Source: Eudromia elegans
Lineage: Eukaryota; Chordata; Aves; Tinamiformes; Tinamidae
Assembly: GCA_003342815.1 (NCBI GenBank)
Contig: PTEX01000031.1
Location: forward strand, 2,805,984 to 2,869,983
Direction: 5' to 3'
DNA length: 64,000 bases
Shown: positions 39,573 through 51,154 of the stretch, in pieces
Position numbering within the stretch: position 1 is the first letter of the stretch
Layout: every line of letters starts with the position of its first letter
The notes under the pieces: model-generated
Seen by the model: only the letters and a program-made list of their open reading frames with translations
Databases searched by the model: none
What the model was told of the DNA's origin: nothing
Made by a program: the position numbers and the translations under genes

Positions 39573-40920
39573 GGAGTAGATATTGGAAATCCTTTTTTTC
39601 TGGAGATATCTATAGAATATTTAGAGGTGCATCTCTGCTTGAGATAATTCTCTTTTTGATCACTGATCTTTTAAAAATGAGATCTTGAAAAAAATCCTCC
39701 AATTAAAACGGTAAACAGAACTTAAAGAAAACTCTACCAGAAATGCATTAAAACCAAACATCTAAAGTAGACCTGGAATAAAAACAAAATACAAATAAAT
39801 CCACTAGAAAGCCATCAAACCTCTAGAATAGATTCAACCGTGGTCATATCTCACCATCCTCATGCCAAATCAAAAGCCTTGCAACTACTTCCCAGCATAG
39901 AACTGACCTACCTACTAAATGAACCATCCCTTTTCAGCAAGGTTGAGGGTACCTGGAGCTCTGCAGACACAGCAGCAGCAGAGACCTCCTCTGTGACGTG
40001 TAGCCTGTCCACACGATTGCTGCGTTCCTCAGTTTCCTCATCTGCCAACCACACAGAAAGGCTTCCTCAGTCAAGGTGGTTAAACTAGTACAATTCAGTA
40101 GGACAGTACAGGAGTAGCAGTACAAAGACAGCCTAAGAATAAGGTGCTGATGATGCCGTTTGAGTTTACCATTAAAGAGATAAGTAACAGAGGAGTTTAT
40201 TTAACTGCCTATATAGGTGGCGTTCAAAATGGTTGATATTATCTTAGTAGTATTGTATTAGTATCCGGTATTGTCTTAGCATTTGTAACACTACACAGAA
40301 TTAGAATGGTTTCCTTCAAAATGAACCTGAACTTTGGATTTCTCTATCTAAGGATTTTCCCCCACACACTACAGAGGAAGGTGACTTTCTGAGTCAGTGC
40401 ACTTCACAATAGAAGTGATCTCAGAGCAAGAGCACTTCAAAATATTGTCTTGCATCTACAAACTCATTCACAATGATGGCTGCTTTCAGGGGCAAAACTA
40501 TTCTACAGAATCAGGGGAAAAAAACATTCTAGTGAGCTTTGAGAGTAAAAACTCTTTAAGATCCTTAGTAAGAAGTGGTACGCCAAACCATCTTATATAA
40601 AAGAGTTATCATTATACATGCACACATGTATTAAATGATGAGTAGCCTTAAATTTACAGCTGAACAGCAACAGAAACGGGTTTCCAAGAGCTCCGTGTAC
40701 TACTGGCCTAAAGTGATTACTGAACTGCTTATCAGGCGCTGGACAGAGAAGTCCATGCCCAACCTGCCTGGTGAGGCCGTTCCGCCTCCATGCTGTCTTT
40801 GTCCTGAACCTCACTGAGCACTTGGGACACAAATTGTACTGTAACACACTGAAATGTTCTCTTCTGCTTTCCCTTCTCTCGCATGACAGCACCATCTGTT
40901 TATAAATACATCACCGGAAT
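39573..40920. other. Intergenic DNA with a possible MIR relic
   Basis: No gene was recognised. The only recognisable piece is the MIR-like segment at 39990-40050, listed separately. The remainder is AT-leaning unique sequence with chance-length open frames. Confidence 0.5.
39990..40050 (+). mobile_element. Possible MIR-type SINE fragment
   Basis: GTGAC is followed at nearly the MIR spacing by CCTCAGTTTCCTCATCTG, which is an exact match to the best-known part of MIR. The intervening 28 bases are poorly matched. MIR-related elements are old and rare in birds, so this could be a relic or a chance match to a short pyrimidine-rich string. Confidence 0.35.
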
Positions 40921-41052
40921 GACAGTGCTCTGATGATGTACTAATATAATACATCATCAAAGTGCCATCAGCGATGATCTAATGATATATTAGAATGTTG
41001 TTTATCAAAACCCTGTTGCTTTGATGATGTATAGGTGCAATACATCACAGGG
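40921..41052. repeat. Cluster of three hairpins with TGATGATGTA repeats
   Basis: Three inverted repeats lie within 132 bases. The first has arms at 40921-40940 and 40950-40969, with 15 Watson-Crick pairs, two G-U and three A-C mismatches, and a nine-base loop. The second is TCTAAT/ATTAGA at 40978-40994. The third pairs GATGTA/TACATC and CCCTG/CAGGG at 41011-41052, again with a nine-base loop. Hairpins one and three share the core TGATGATGTA at 40931 and 41022, so they look like diverged copies about 91 bases apart. This could be a palindromic miniature transposon or a precursor RNA hairpin; no transposase or known family was recognised. Confidence 0.7.
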
Positions 41053-42801
41053 AACGTCTTGCATCGGTGGCACTGCACTGAGAAGGACCTTGTGAGGAAA
41101 ACGGGTCCTGCAGGAACTCGGCAAGGGAATGAAATGCAGGCAGCTGGAAAGGGACAAGAAAGGAAATAAATGCTTAAATGAAATATACTGATAGGAAGCT
41201 TCAAGTGAGAAGCAAGGGGCAGAGGCTTCAGAAAACTGGATTTCTCATGACAGTGAAAAAAAGGACTCATGAGTTGGAGAAAGAAATGGGATCACATTAT
41301 GAAAGGAACAAAGAAAACAGTATCAGAAAGGACCCAGGTTGAATGCAGTATGTTTCACACATCTGAAGTTACCCATGTTCTCTTCTTTCCTCTCATTTCT
41401 ACAAGTAGGCCCAGAAAAAACACAGACAAGTCATTTCAGTTCTTAAATAGAGTAAGAACCACCTCCCAAGAAAGCCCCACTGCTCCACAAAGCTGGTCAG
41501 CTAACTTTGTGGGACACCTTGCTTATGAGTTTGTACTTTTCCTCCCTCCTCCTCCTCCAGCAGGTCATGTGTCCAAGTGCAATACATCTGTTTTTTCCCA
41601 TGTGGTACAGAGATTATACCAGAACTTTGGATTCAGCAAATTGAGACCATGTATTTTCTACTGTGTTAGAGAACATGTGGTTCTCTAGCACTGAACCAAT
41701 GTACTAATATGGCCCAGACTCAAAGAGAGCCAATATAAGAGTCTTTCTTAAAGGTTGAAGACCGTCCTAACTATTTTTACTGGGTGATAGCTCAAGCCAA
41801 CTAATGCTTAACATTTCCATAGCATGTTGCCATTCTTTATGTTCTGCCTAAGGTCAGAGGAAATAGGTTGTGGATATGCCAGTCTGCCTATGTGCAGGAC
41901 AGGCAGCAAGCAAGGGCAATGTCCATTTTCCTGCTTTCATCTTTGCCCGTGGGCCTCAATCCTGATCTTAAGAGATGCTTCAAGCAGAAATAGGTCAAAA
42001 AAAAGTCTGCAATAACTTGGATATTGGTAAGCATGAAAATGATAACGTACGATTTGGAAGGGCAACTATGAGTTGAACTGAGTAAGTCTACTGACACAGC
42101 TACAATACCTTCCCCTTATTGCCCCCTTCCAACAACAACACACACAAAAATATATGTAAAAGAGCCACACTAGGGCTCAGCTAACCTGCAGCTCCCAGCT
42201 TTGCTGCATATTCCTGCCGTGACCTTCAGAAAGTGAGCTGATCTCCCTGCTTCCCTCTTGCACCCTTATATCATCACCCCTTTCTACCCCCACCCTGTTC
42301 TGCATTCCACGCAAGTGTTCAACTAAAACACAATTATGTGGCTTTTGGCACAACAAGGCCCAGTTTCCACAACAGTATCCCACTGGATATAAACAGATTA
42401 CTGCCGAGTAACTGCTTTGGGATTCTATCAATCAGTTGATGCACATCAGTTTTGCTTTTGTTTTTCTTAAATTGAGTGAAGGAATTCTGGCTGCTTGGAA
42501 AAGGCCTTCTTAGCAAGACAAGGCAGAGCAGGAAGAGCTCTTTAAAGCTTTGAGGAAAAAAGGGAGACCGAAGCTTGAAGACTCTCACAGCTGTTCCAGC
42601 TGAGAGGCTCCCACACCTCTGCTCATCGACAATGTAAGATTTCTTGGGTTTGGTTTTTTCATAAAGGGCATTTTTCTTGCCGATGGGCAGAAGGCTGCTG
42701 AGTTTGTTTTGCTGCCACCAAGCAGGTCTCATGAATTTTCAACAGCCACGATGGCAACATGCTCATTTTATTTCTTTTGACCTCATTGCTATTCATTTCA
42801 G
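41053..42801. other. Intergenic DNA, nothing recognised
   Basis: No gene or transposon was recognised. A short CCT repeat near 41543-41559 makes a Pro run in an otherwise chance open frame (41269-41688). Confidence 0.5.
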
Positions 42802-43063
42802 AGGCTCTTTACAGACTCGCAAAACATTTTTCACACAATGAGGCGGGGGAGAAGCTTCGTCAGGAACCAACAGGGGAAAAACCACTGAAGACAAGAAAAA
42901 AAAGACAACTCAGCAGCCCCTCTTTGCAAACAGGGTCCTGCCACACAAGTGTTAACACTCAGCGATGCAGAAGGCAGCTACCCAAACCCAGCGGCCGTTC
43001 CCACTCCCGGCCTGGGTGCTACAGAGCCCGGCAGGAAAGCCAGGGAGCGGTTCTGACCCTGCG
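42802..43063 (+). other. Possible exon bounded by good splice sites
   Basis: A 262-base stretch follows a reasonable acceptor (TTCTTTTGACCTC...TTCATTTCAG, AG at 42800-42801) and ends at a good donor (GCG then GTAAGA). One frame is open throughout, about 87 codons. The frame's stop (TAA at 43065-43067) lies within the donor, that is, outside the exon. The predicted peptide is basic (KTRKKRQL, RCRRQLPK, SGRSHSRPGCYRAR) and has no domain I recognise. It could be an exon of a noncoding RNA or of a lineage-specific transcript. Chance is possible, because the region is somewhat GC-rich. Confidence 0.25.
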
Positions 43064-46000
43064 GTAAGAAACTATCCACGTTACTTGGAGTTTTCTACCA
43101 AATTACGTTCATGTTTGTGTGCAAATGTGCACCATCTCCACATGCATGCATATAAGGTTATACTTTCAGTATATTCCTAGGAATAGAGTACATAATAAAA
43201 CTATAAAAAGATAGTTAAGTTACTTTCAAAATTTAGTAGAAAAGCAGCAACACTCACATAATCTATTTTTCCAGTCTAGAGGTTAGCAGATTTTTAAGCC
43301 ATCAAGGAACCTACTAACAGTACCCCATCATTAGAAATATGTTTGGTAAATAAATTAATACCCTTTTATTTTCCAGAGAAAACAACACTTTTAACCCATT
43401 AAAAAGGAAGAATATCTGCAACAGATCTTGTCATTTTCTGTTCACGAGCTGTCTCGCAAAAGAGCCTTTCCTGAATTTGTCATTCAAAATTACCCTTCTT
43501 TCAGCAAATTACTCTCTCTCCATAGCCTGAGACAAAGTGCAAGTAAATTATACAATCTTCTGTGTAATTTATTTGAAAAGAATATATCATTTAGCATGGG
43601 CATACTTGGAGTTCCTTGCGTGACAGCAAGGTACAGAGCCCATGCAATCAGACAGAGGAAGAGCAAAGAAGTGTCATGTCTTATGTACCCACCACACAGT
43701 TGACAACCCCGTACACAACGCTAACTTACTCACAGGTTGTTCTCCATCAGGAACAATTTATTGCTTCAGGCTCAAACTTCCAACAGCAAGTGCTTTTAGG
43801 CACTTAATGGCCTGCTTTCCAGAGGCAAAGCCAGGTCTTTCCACAAGACGAGACTTCAGGATTTTGACACCCAACATGAAATGTGGTTTAAGCAACCTTG
43901 GGCCTAGTTGCTCGCAGAAACCGAGCATGAAAAGTTCACTGAAGTTCAAGACCTCAGGTGATCCGAAATGCAAGTAGAGATGCTCCTCCATGGGAATGCA
44001 CTTACCAAAGTGCCAGTTACCACACATTCAAACAATCTGCTTCCAGATACATGTGTCACTGACAAAATAACCCCTAGTGCAGAAGATGCCAGGGAGAACT
44101 AGCACCTTCTCCCAAGGCAGATTATTTAATTGGAGAAAAAAGAAAAACCACAAACCTCAGTTCAGTCCTTTGGATAAATCTCAAGTTTATGACATGTAAT
44201 TTCAAACACAAATCCTAAGCCCATATGAGTTGAAGGGTTTTATTACCTCACTTGCAGTGTCGGAATATCCACGTAACACTCAGTATTACCAGAGTTGGAT
44301 GGTGGAAAGTTTTGATTTTTCCCTTCTCTGACCCTCACAACTTTTTTTTTTCCGATGAGACAGTTCCCATTTGTTTCTGCTTGCACTTAAAACTGACACT
44401 TGCAGACATTGGGGCCATCACAATTCCTATGAATTCACTCCCTTCTGTGGTCGCCGACCCTAAAGAAGTCTTTAAATGTCACGCTGGCTAGAATTGTAGA
44501 CAACTGTCATGCCTTTATTGCAACGGCAGAAAAAGAGCAAGTGCCCGGCTGGAATGATTTGTGTGTGATCTGTTGGAGGCCACTGAGCAGCTCTGAGCTA
44601 AACTGCAAGATAAAGAACTAAGCCAGGTACAATAATAGCCTTGTTAGGACTCTCAGGTTTCCTGCACAAAGATTTTTACCTAGGGCCACTACTAAGATGG
44701 AGAGAACGGCCGCTTTCCACACAGGAAGTAGGTGGTGCTGGGCTTTGCCTCGTGGCTCTTGGCCACAGCATTTGATTTAACAGGTGTCTCAAAGACATGG
44801 ACTGCAGCAAGACACACAGTTCTGAAGGTTGAAGGGGTACGACCAGTTACTGCGACTTGCTCCGAGAAAATATTGGTTGCCTGGAGCAGCAGCGTGCTGC
44901 TTGTCTGTCTACTATGCCATGATCAGGACGTGTGCCTTTCAAGGGCTGGAACACCAGCATACTGATCGGGATTTCAAGGAATATGGAAGAATTCCACATG
45001 CAAATGACAGTACAGCCCAGAAGGGAAGACCTTACCATTTTACAGCACATTTTACTCCATCAAAAGTGAAACAGATGGCCAGTTATTCTATCCAGGACTT
45101 AGGAATTTTTTTCCTATCACACTACAGCCAACTAGAAACCTCCCACAGCGCAAACATTTCGGTATATTGACTACCAGCAGCATCTTGCAAAGTTTCTACG
45201 TTAGTGCTGCATTCCCAAAGTCCGGGGCCCAGCCAGCAGAGTGACGTTGCAGGTGACACAACAGCAACGTCAGCAAGGATTTCTGCAAGAGAAAAAAAAA
45301 TTATATCTATTTCCTACAGTAAAGCAAAATGCTGCTTGTGCTGACGTGGCCCAAGTCCTTGGGAGAGTCAGAACCACGATGCTGGAACACCAGCGAGTGC
45401 TGCTGCTGCTGCAGGAAATACCGTGAGAGCCAACACTGCAGGAGACGGAGAGAGAAAGGCAAAGAGCTAGAGCGGTCCTAAAGCACCCGACTCTCTACTG
45501 CTGTCATCAAAGAGACTACGAGCTGAGGGAGGAGGAACCAAGTCCTAATTAAATGGAAGGGAAACAGCACGACGAAGGCAACACTTGTACAACAGATTTG
45601 CAAGCTGTGGTTTTATTCTTTTAGAAAAAGAGAGGGATACGACAACTTCAGTTACAACCCAAGCAGTGATTTACCACCTCATTTCATTTTTAATTTAATG
45701 GCTCCGTTCATTCATAAAATAGAAATACTACAAGGTGAAACACAGACTGAAATTTAAACACCTCATTAGAGTTACATATTATTTTGTCTACTAAATATAT
45801 TGCTTTGTCAATGAAACATGGTGGTTTATATGAGATCTCTACCCGGCTGTTGCTTCACTGTTATTTGTTTGTACTTTCCATGTTTGCTTTAGCTGTGCAG
45901 CTTTCTGATCTACACGTGCATAACTGTGTGAAATACAATCAAAAATATTATAATAATCTGCAAGGTTTTTGTACTGATTTCAGTACAAAACAGCCAAAGT

Positions 46001-46179
46001 GTCAAAAAACAACAACAAAAAGAGACCAGACGCAATCTTACAAGTATTCCCCCCCAAATTTACTCCCCCTCAAACAGGTACATCCCAGAGAAAACACACT
46101 AGTTTTCACATTTCAGTTTTGTTTGGAAGAAAAATCAACCGCCAAAAATATTTGATCACTATTTGTCATTTCCCACCAG
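43064..46179. other. Intergenic DNA, nothing recognised
   Basis: No gene or transposon was recognised. Open frames are short, unsupported by splice sites, and show no domain. The section 45700-45960 is AT-rich. Confidence 0.5.
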
Positions 46180-46910
46180 CTGCAGACGGGATTCATTATA
46201 ACTCAGACCAAGCTAATTAAGTGGATATATCTAATCCATAAACATACTTCAGACAAAATGAATTCTTGGGTTTCTAACCCTTTGAAGACTTAAGTGACAT
46301 GATTAAAGCAAATCTGCATTTAATGAACACAGAAAACAGGCCGATTTCCATGAAATCGCCCTTTCTGTACTCAAGCTACTTTTCCTTGAAATTTCACAGA
46401 AACTTAATTTAGCCCAAATGTCTGGTTGAGCTGAAGTCGGGACCAGCCTGAAATTTTACACACAGGGCAAACATGATGAAATGTGTCACTAATCCTCCAT
46501 TAAATAACAAACAAGCCTTCTAATAACTCTGCTAAATAATCACGTACTTTACGCCCTGCAAAGGCATTACAGAGGGAGGCAGAGCATCCCAGCAAGTCCC
46601 ACTTGAGTGCCTCATTGCACCTCAGCAAAAGCTCCTTTTGCAGCAAAGGAGAAGGCAATAAGTCAGCAAGAGCATTTCATCATTCCTCAGAAACTGTATG
46701 ATGGTAACTTGCATTATGCCAACTAATAATCGTCCCACTATCCCCTCTAAAAGACTGTATAAAACCCAGCTATGTCCGAAAACAGCAATGTTTAATATCT
46801 TTCCAAAGCACAGTTTTCTCAGTTTTCCTTTCGTTAATGAAAATTCGTTAATATTTTCAACAGCTGTTTCTAGATTACTAGAAGCTTAAATAGCTGAACT
46901 GAAAATCCCA
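46180..46910. promoter_or_regulatory. Candidate conserved noncoding element
   Basis: This repeat-free stretch contains CTAATTAAG near 46211, a perfect small palindrome CGATTTC/GAAATCG at 46342-46358, TAATCCTCCATTAAATAA near 46490 and a directly repeated TTCGTTAAT at 46830-46838 and 46844-46852. GTTAAT is the half-site of HNF1-type homeodomain factors, and two copies in direct orientation 14 bases apart are notable. No frame is exon-like. It may be a developmental enhancer, judged by texture only. Confidence 0.4.
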
Positions 46911-47300
46911 AAGCATCTTGAGCTAGAGTTGTGCAACAGCAAGGTCAGGTTAAATTTTATTCATTAGGCCCGTTTATTCTACTGAAAAATAACATGACAA
47001 GACTCTATTTGCAACTATAATAAAAGCAATAATAACGCTGGCAAGTTCCCCTAGTTTCGCGTTTCATAAATTGGAATCTTTGTTGGCCAATCAGAATAAC
47101 ATTACTTTCTATTTTGAGCCTTTTTCATAAAAGCAATACAATTAAGCTGGTAAATCAATAAATGAGAGATGATCAACTTTTCTTTTTAATATAAAAACCA
47201 ATGTAAACCAATATTACTGGCATATGCTAAGAAACAATAATTTTTGGTACATAAAAATCAACATAAATCTAAGGCACACAAGTGCTTCGCAAATTAATCC
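46911..47300. promoter_or_regulatory. Candidate regulatory element with NF-Y box
   Basis: GGCCAATCAG at 47085-47094 matches the NF-Y (CCAAT-box) consensus exactly, set in TTTGTTGGCCAATCAGAATA. Around it are CATAAATTGG and several ATAAAA and TTTTTCATAAAAG stretches that resemble caudal-type homeodomain sites. A perfect CCAAT box can belong to a promoter or to an enhancer. No downstream exon was recognised, so promoter activity is unproven. Confidence 0.35.
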
Positions 47301-49199
47301 ATATATTTATGTAGAATGAGTAATTTCACTGAAAATATACTTAACAGAAACCAATAGAGATCTCTGACATAACAGTATATTGTACCTGTAAATCAATGTA
47401 CTTTCTATATTGTATAATCTAATAACATCAAACAATGAGATTTTTATGCAAACTCACATATTTCACCTCTAATATGATCTATCACAAACAAATATTGATC
47501 TCCCCAGAACAATGCTAAGTACTAATATTCATACCACTAACTGTGCATTTAGAATTTTATATAGAGAAGAGATCAGCACTGCACAGCATGCACCCAAAAC
47601 CCACTATAACTGGAATTTATATCAAAGTTTTGCACATTATTTCAGGATTCAGAGATCCTCTGGGTTGTCTGTCTTCCAAACTCCTTTGCTAATTCATTTC
47701 CTATCACGGTGGGAATGTTACAGGGAGAAAGAGAGACGCTAAAGTCATAGGACAGTAAATAAACAGCAAATGATCTTTTCTCACATATAAATTTCTTCAG
47801 CCCAGAATAAATCTCTGAATTCCGATCCAACACAATCACTTCAGTGATCATCGTATCAGGAAAGCAGACACAAAAACTCCGCAAGTCTGAAAACAGAGTT
47901 GTCCTCTCAGAGGCCACAGTCATGTCAAGCAGCAGCGAGAGCAGATCACCCTCCTCCGTCCTCCCCACCCCTGCTACTTCAACAGGTAGAAATTCATTCA
48001 CATCACCCTGCCTATGGCCTTGGCCATTCAAAGCCATACAGCTCCTGCATCTCCCCTATGTTTCCCCAGGAGCCACCCTCCTGGCTATCCATCCAGGACA
48101 GGCTTCCAAAGGGGCATTTTGCCTTTTACCAAACATAAAAAGTGCCAGAAAAACAGTTGAGATCAAGAAGTGAACACCAAGGTCAAGAGCACTGTGATTT
48201 ACGTCAACCTTGGTATCCAGGGCCCAAGAACATCCACCTTTTATGTGCAGAGAATGAAGCTCTGCCACCACCTCAATCAAAATTCCCTTCTATTTAGAAG
48301 ATATCTCAATATTGCTTCATATCATTTATATTTTTCCCTTATTAGAAATTTATGAGAAATACTAGCAAAATAATTACATTGCTCATTTAGAGATAAATGT
48401 ATTCTGATTCAATAAAAAATTAATCAAAAACATCTAATACTTAGTTAACACTGACTCAAAGCACCTTCTGGGGAGGAGTAGCTAAAAACCTCCTCACTTA
48501 TAAGTGAATAAAAGATAGCACAGAGAACCAAAAGCCACCGTCTCAAGGTCATCAACAAGCCAACACTCCACCAAATCAGCCCCTACAACAATTTTCATAG
48601 ACTTCGATTAACACCAAAAAAATAACAAGCAGTTTTGCCTTAAAACCTACCAAACAAAAGTTCCTTGAAGCAGCAGCATGCATTACCCCTTCTAGTCCTG
48701 CCCACAGGTGAGGCAAATATCATCGGATTTGCACCTGATAACCTCCAAGGGCTCTTCTGCCCCTGGGCTGAGGGCAATTAATCACTAGAAGGAAGTTCCC
48801 CCATTGAGGCCTTGTCCCATTGAGGCATGGGCAAGTCCTGGCAAGATAAGGAAGGGTGGAGACATCTGCTAAAGCAGCCCTTGCCACCCCAAGTCCTCAA
48901 CATCTACTTGGGACCCCATCGTCTTCAAGCCTGTATCACTGTTTTCTGACCTGATTTGCAGACTTCATCTTTTTGTTCTTGATTTATGGTTTCACAATTG
49001 CTAACCTAAGTGGGAAAGCAGTGTAATAATAATAATAAAGGAACTATTCTTGCCAGGCCAAACACCTAAGCCTCATTATTGGTATTAGCTTTTAGTGGCA
49101 TCAAAATGAAATTCTGATTTCCAGCAGCAATCTAATGTGCAAGCGTGTGTGGTGGGGTCAATTTATCATGGAAGAAGGAAAAATGGTACATGCTGTCAC
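47301..49199. other. Intergenic DNA, nothing firmly recognised
   Basis: A minus-strand frame at 47642-48037 (131 codons, true ATG but weak context) has no recognisable domain and is not called. A near-tandem pair of CCCATTGAGGC lies at about 48799-48826, and a (TAA)5 run near 49024-49038. No transposon was identified. Confidence 0.45.
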
Positions 49200-50100
49200 A
49201 TCATGTATCATATAAGTATCAAAATTGCTATGGAAACTGTGCACTTTTTATAGAGTAGGCACATAAAATTCACATAATATGTCAGAGAATAAGTTACTAC
49301 TGTCCTGAGGCTGTAATAAGATCTGCACCCTTATTAGTGAAAAGATTTGACAGATTTTTGTTTATAATGAATACTTGGAACCAATGAGTTTGAGTCAGTC
49401 ACCCTACTTGACCCACTGCTTGGTTTTCGCTTTCCATTCCCTTCAGATTCAGTGAGAGAGAGGCGCAATATAATTTATAATGGTTATTAGATGGTCTCGT
49501 AGTCATTTGTGATAGGATGCTGTGACTATGCTCAGGTATCACATTAAAAATTATTAGGAGTAAATAATTTGTTAGCCTTTGACTTCTTTTCTTGGGCCCT
49601 GCGGTTCCACTGCTAGCATTTATCTGTTTTATTTACAATTTGTTGGAAGGCACAAAGTAGATTAAAATTCAATTTGATATGAGAGCAAATAGGAAAATCT
49701 ATTTTTAAAGCATTCTGCTGTACTTATTTCCTGTGAATAGCCCGAACGTGGCAGCTCTTTGCCACCCTGTTCCGTGTGTGACATGTTTCTTGCTGATTGA
49801 CAGCAGCTCTGATGGGTTAGGCTGGAGAAAAATGAGCTTGTTTAGGAGAGCAGAAGATAGCACAATTAGGTTTTGCAGTCCAGTGATGTAGTAACTGGTA
49901 AAAGAAAGCAAAGTGGAGAAAATTGGTTGTACATGCAACACCCTTGGGTGCAAGGGTACATTTATCACCATGTTTTATATGACACAGCGGATGAATGTTG
50001 ATGAAGATTGTCAGCATCAATGTCAGTGCAAGCATTTCAGCAAATAAAAGAGTTCGTATTAAAACACTCTCCACCAGGCTGAAATTCATATGATTACTTT
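49200..50100. promoter_or_regulatory. Candidate conserved element with PBX-MEIS site
   Basis: About 900 bases without repeats contain a perfect TGATTGACAG at 49794-49803, the composite site bound by PBX with MEIS or PREP homeodomain proteins. Other homeodomain-type cores include TTATTAGATGG near 49484 and ATTAAAAATTATTAGGAG near 49543. Minus-strand frames at 49705-50089 are open but have no recognisable domain. The whole block may be two or three separate elements. Regulatory function is inferred. Confidence 0.45.
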
Positions 50101-50768
50101 ATAAATAAACAGCCAACGGCACAGGAAAAAGCAGGTAACTGTTCATTAAATATCATTCTGTGACTCTGAAATGGTGGGTTTCCACTGACAGGAGGAAGGG
50201 CACGTGCTAAGCGTGCAACAATTGGACAAAGTGAAGCCTTTTATATAATATAGGCATTAAAAAAACCTGCATAAAATGAATGTGCTACTAGCAATAATCA
50301 GAGTACAATCTCTGAGGTGCGCAGTGCAAAGAAAAGAACTGCAATATATGTAAAAACATGATACATTACACTCTTTTAAGTAGTCCTTTATTATTAAGCC
50401 ACACCATATCAGCTAACAGAAGCCTGGGTTTATATAGAAGATCTTTGGATGTTCTAAAATGGGAAGCAATTCCTGGAAACTGGGATTGCTGCAAACCATT
50501 CTAACTCCTGCAAGTAACCCTCTATTTTCTGTTTACTAAAGTGTTTACAACTTTACTAAAGGTGTTTTCTGAGCTCCGTCCCGTGGGGCCGAGGCTGCAC
50601 TGCGGAGCCTTCATGCACCAGGGTGGAAGGCCATGGTGGGGCCTCTGTTAAAACTATGGACACGGCTGCCTCCTACCTTCCTGCTGGTGGCCTCTGCACC
50701 AAGGAGGGACTTGGAGCTGAAAGGACCTCCAGACACAGCAGTGATGGCAAGACCTGTTCCTCCCTCAG
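50101..50768. other. Intergenic DNA, nothing recognised
   Basis: AT-rich sequence to about 50570, then a moderately GC-rich 200 bases that lead directly into the CR1 copy. This leader does not match the CR1 sequence found upstream of the equivalent point in the 12.4 kb copy, so it is taken as flanking DNA. Confidence 0.45.
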
Positions 50769-51154
50769 GGTTGAGAGAGCTGGGCCTGTGCAGCTGGAAG
50801 AAGAGAAGGCTGAGAGGGGACCTCATCAGGATCTACAAGTCCCTCAAGGGCGGGAGTGAGGAGGACGGGGCTGGTCTCTTCTCAGTGGTGGCCAGCGACA
50901 GAACTAGAGGAAATGGCCACAAATTGAGGCATCAAAAGTTCTACAGGAACTTAAGGAAAAATTTCTTGACAGTGAGGGTGATAGAGCCCTGGAACAGGCT
51001 GCCCAGAAAGATGGTGGAGTCTCCTTCTCTGGAGATCTTCCAAACCCGCCTGGCCACCACCCTGTGCCACATGCTCTAGGTGACCCTGTGTGTGCAGGCG
51101 GTTGGACTAGATGACCTCTAGAGGTCCCTTCCAACTTTAAGGATTCTATGATTC
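50769..51154 (+). mobile_element. CR1 LINE, 5'-truncated, with 3' end
   Basis: A second CR1 copy begins at TTGAGAGAGCTGGGCCTG and runs through the ORF2 C-terminus to the 3' UTR (GGTTGGACTAGATGACCT, TTCCAACTTTAAG) and a single-and-a-half ATTCTATG octamer. It has the same orientation and the same CACATGCTCTAGG subfamily signature as the copy at 12.4 kb. Most positions agree by eye. It is truncated about 180 bases further in. The ORF2 frame is still open to its stop, so the insertion is fairly young. Confidence 0.95.
50771..51079 (+). pseudogene. CR1 ORF2 C-terminal fragment
   Basis: About 102 codons from LRELGLCSWKKRRLRGDL to TTLCHML followed by TAG match the last part of the CR1 ORF2 seen at 12414-12884. 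The upstream open frame continues into flanking DNA by chance. The endonuclease and reverse transcriptase regions are lost. No function is expected. Confidence 0.92.

Noticed and set aside
47642..48037. Minus-strand 131-codon frame with a true ATG
   Set aside because: The start context is weak, there is no recognisable domain, and several frames of comparable length occur by chance in 64 kb.
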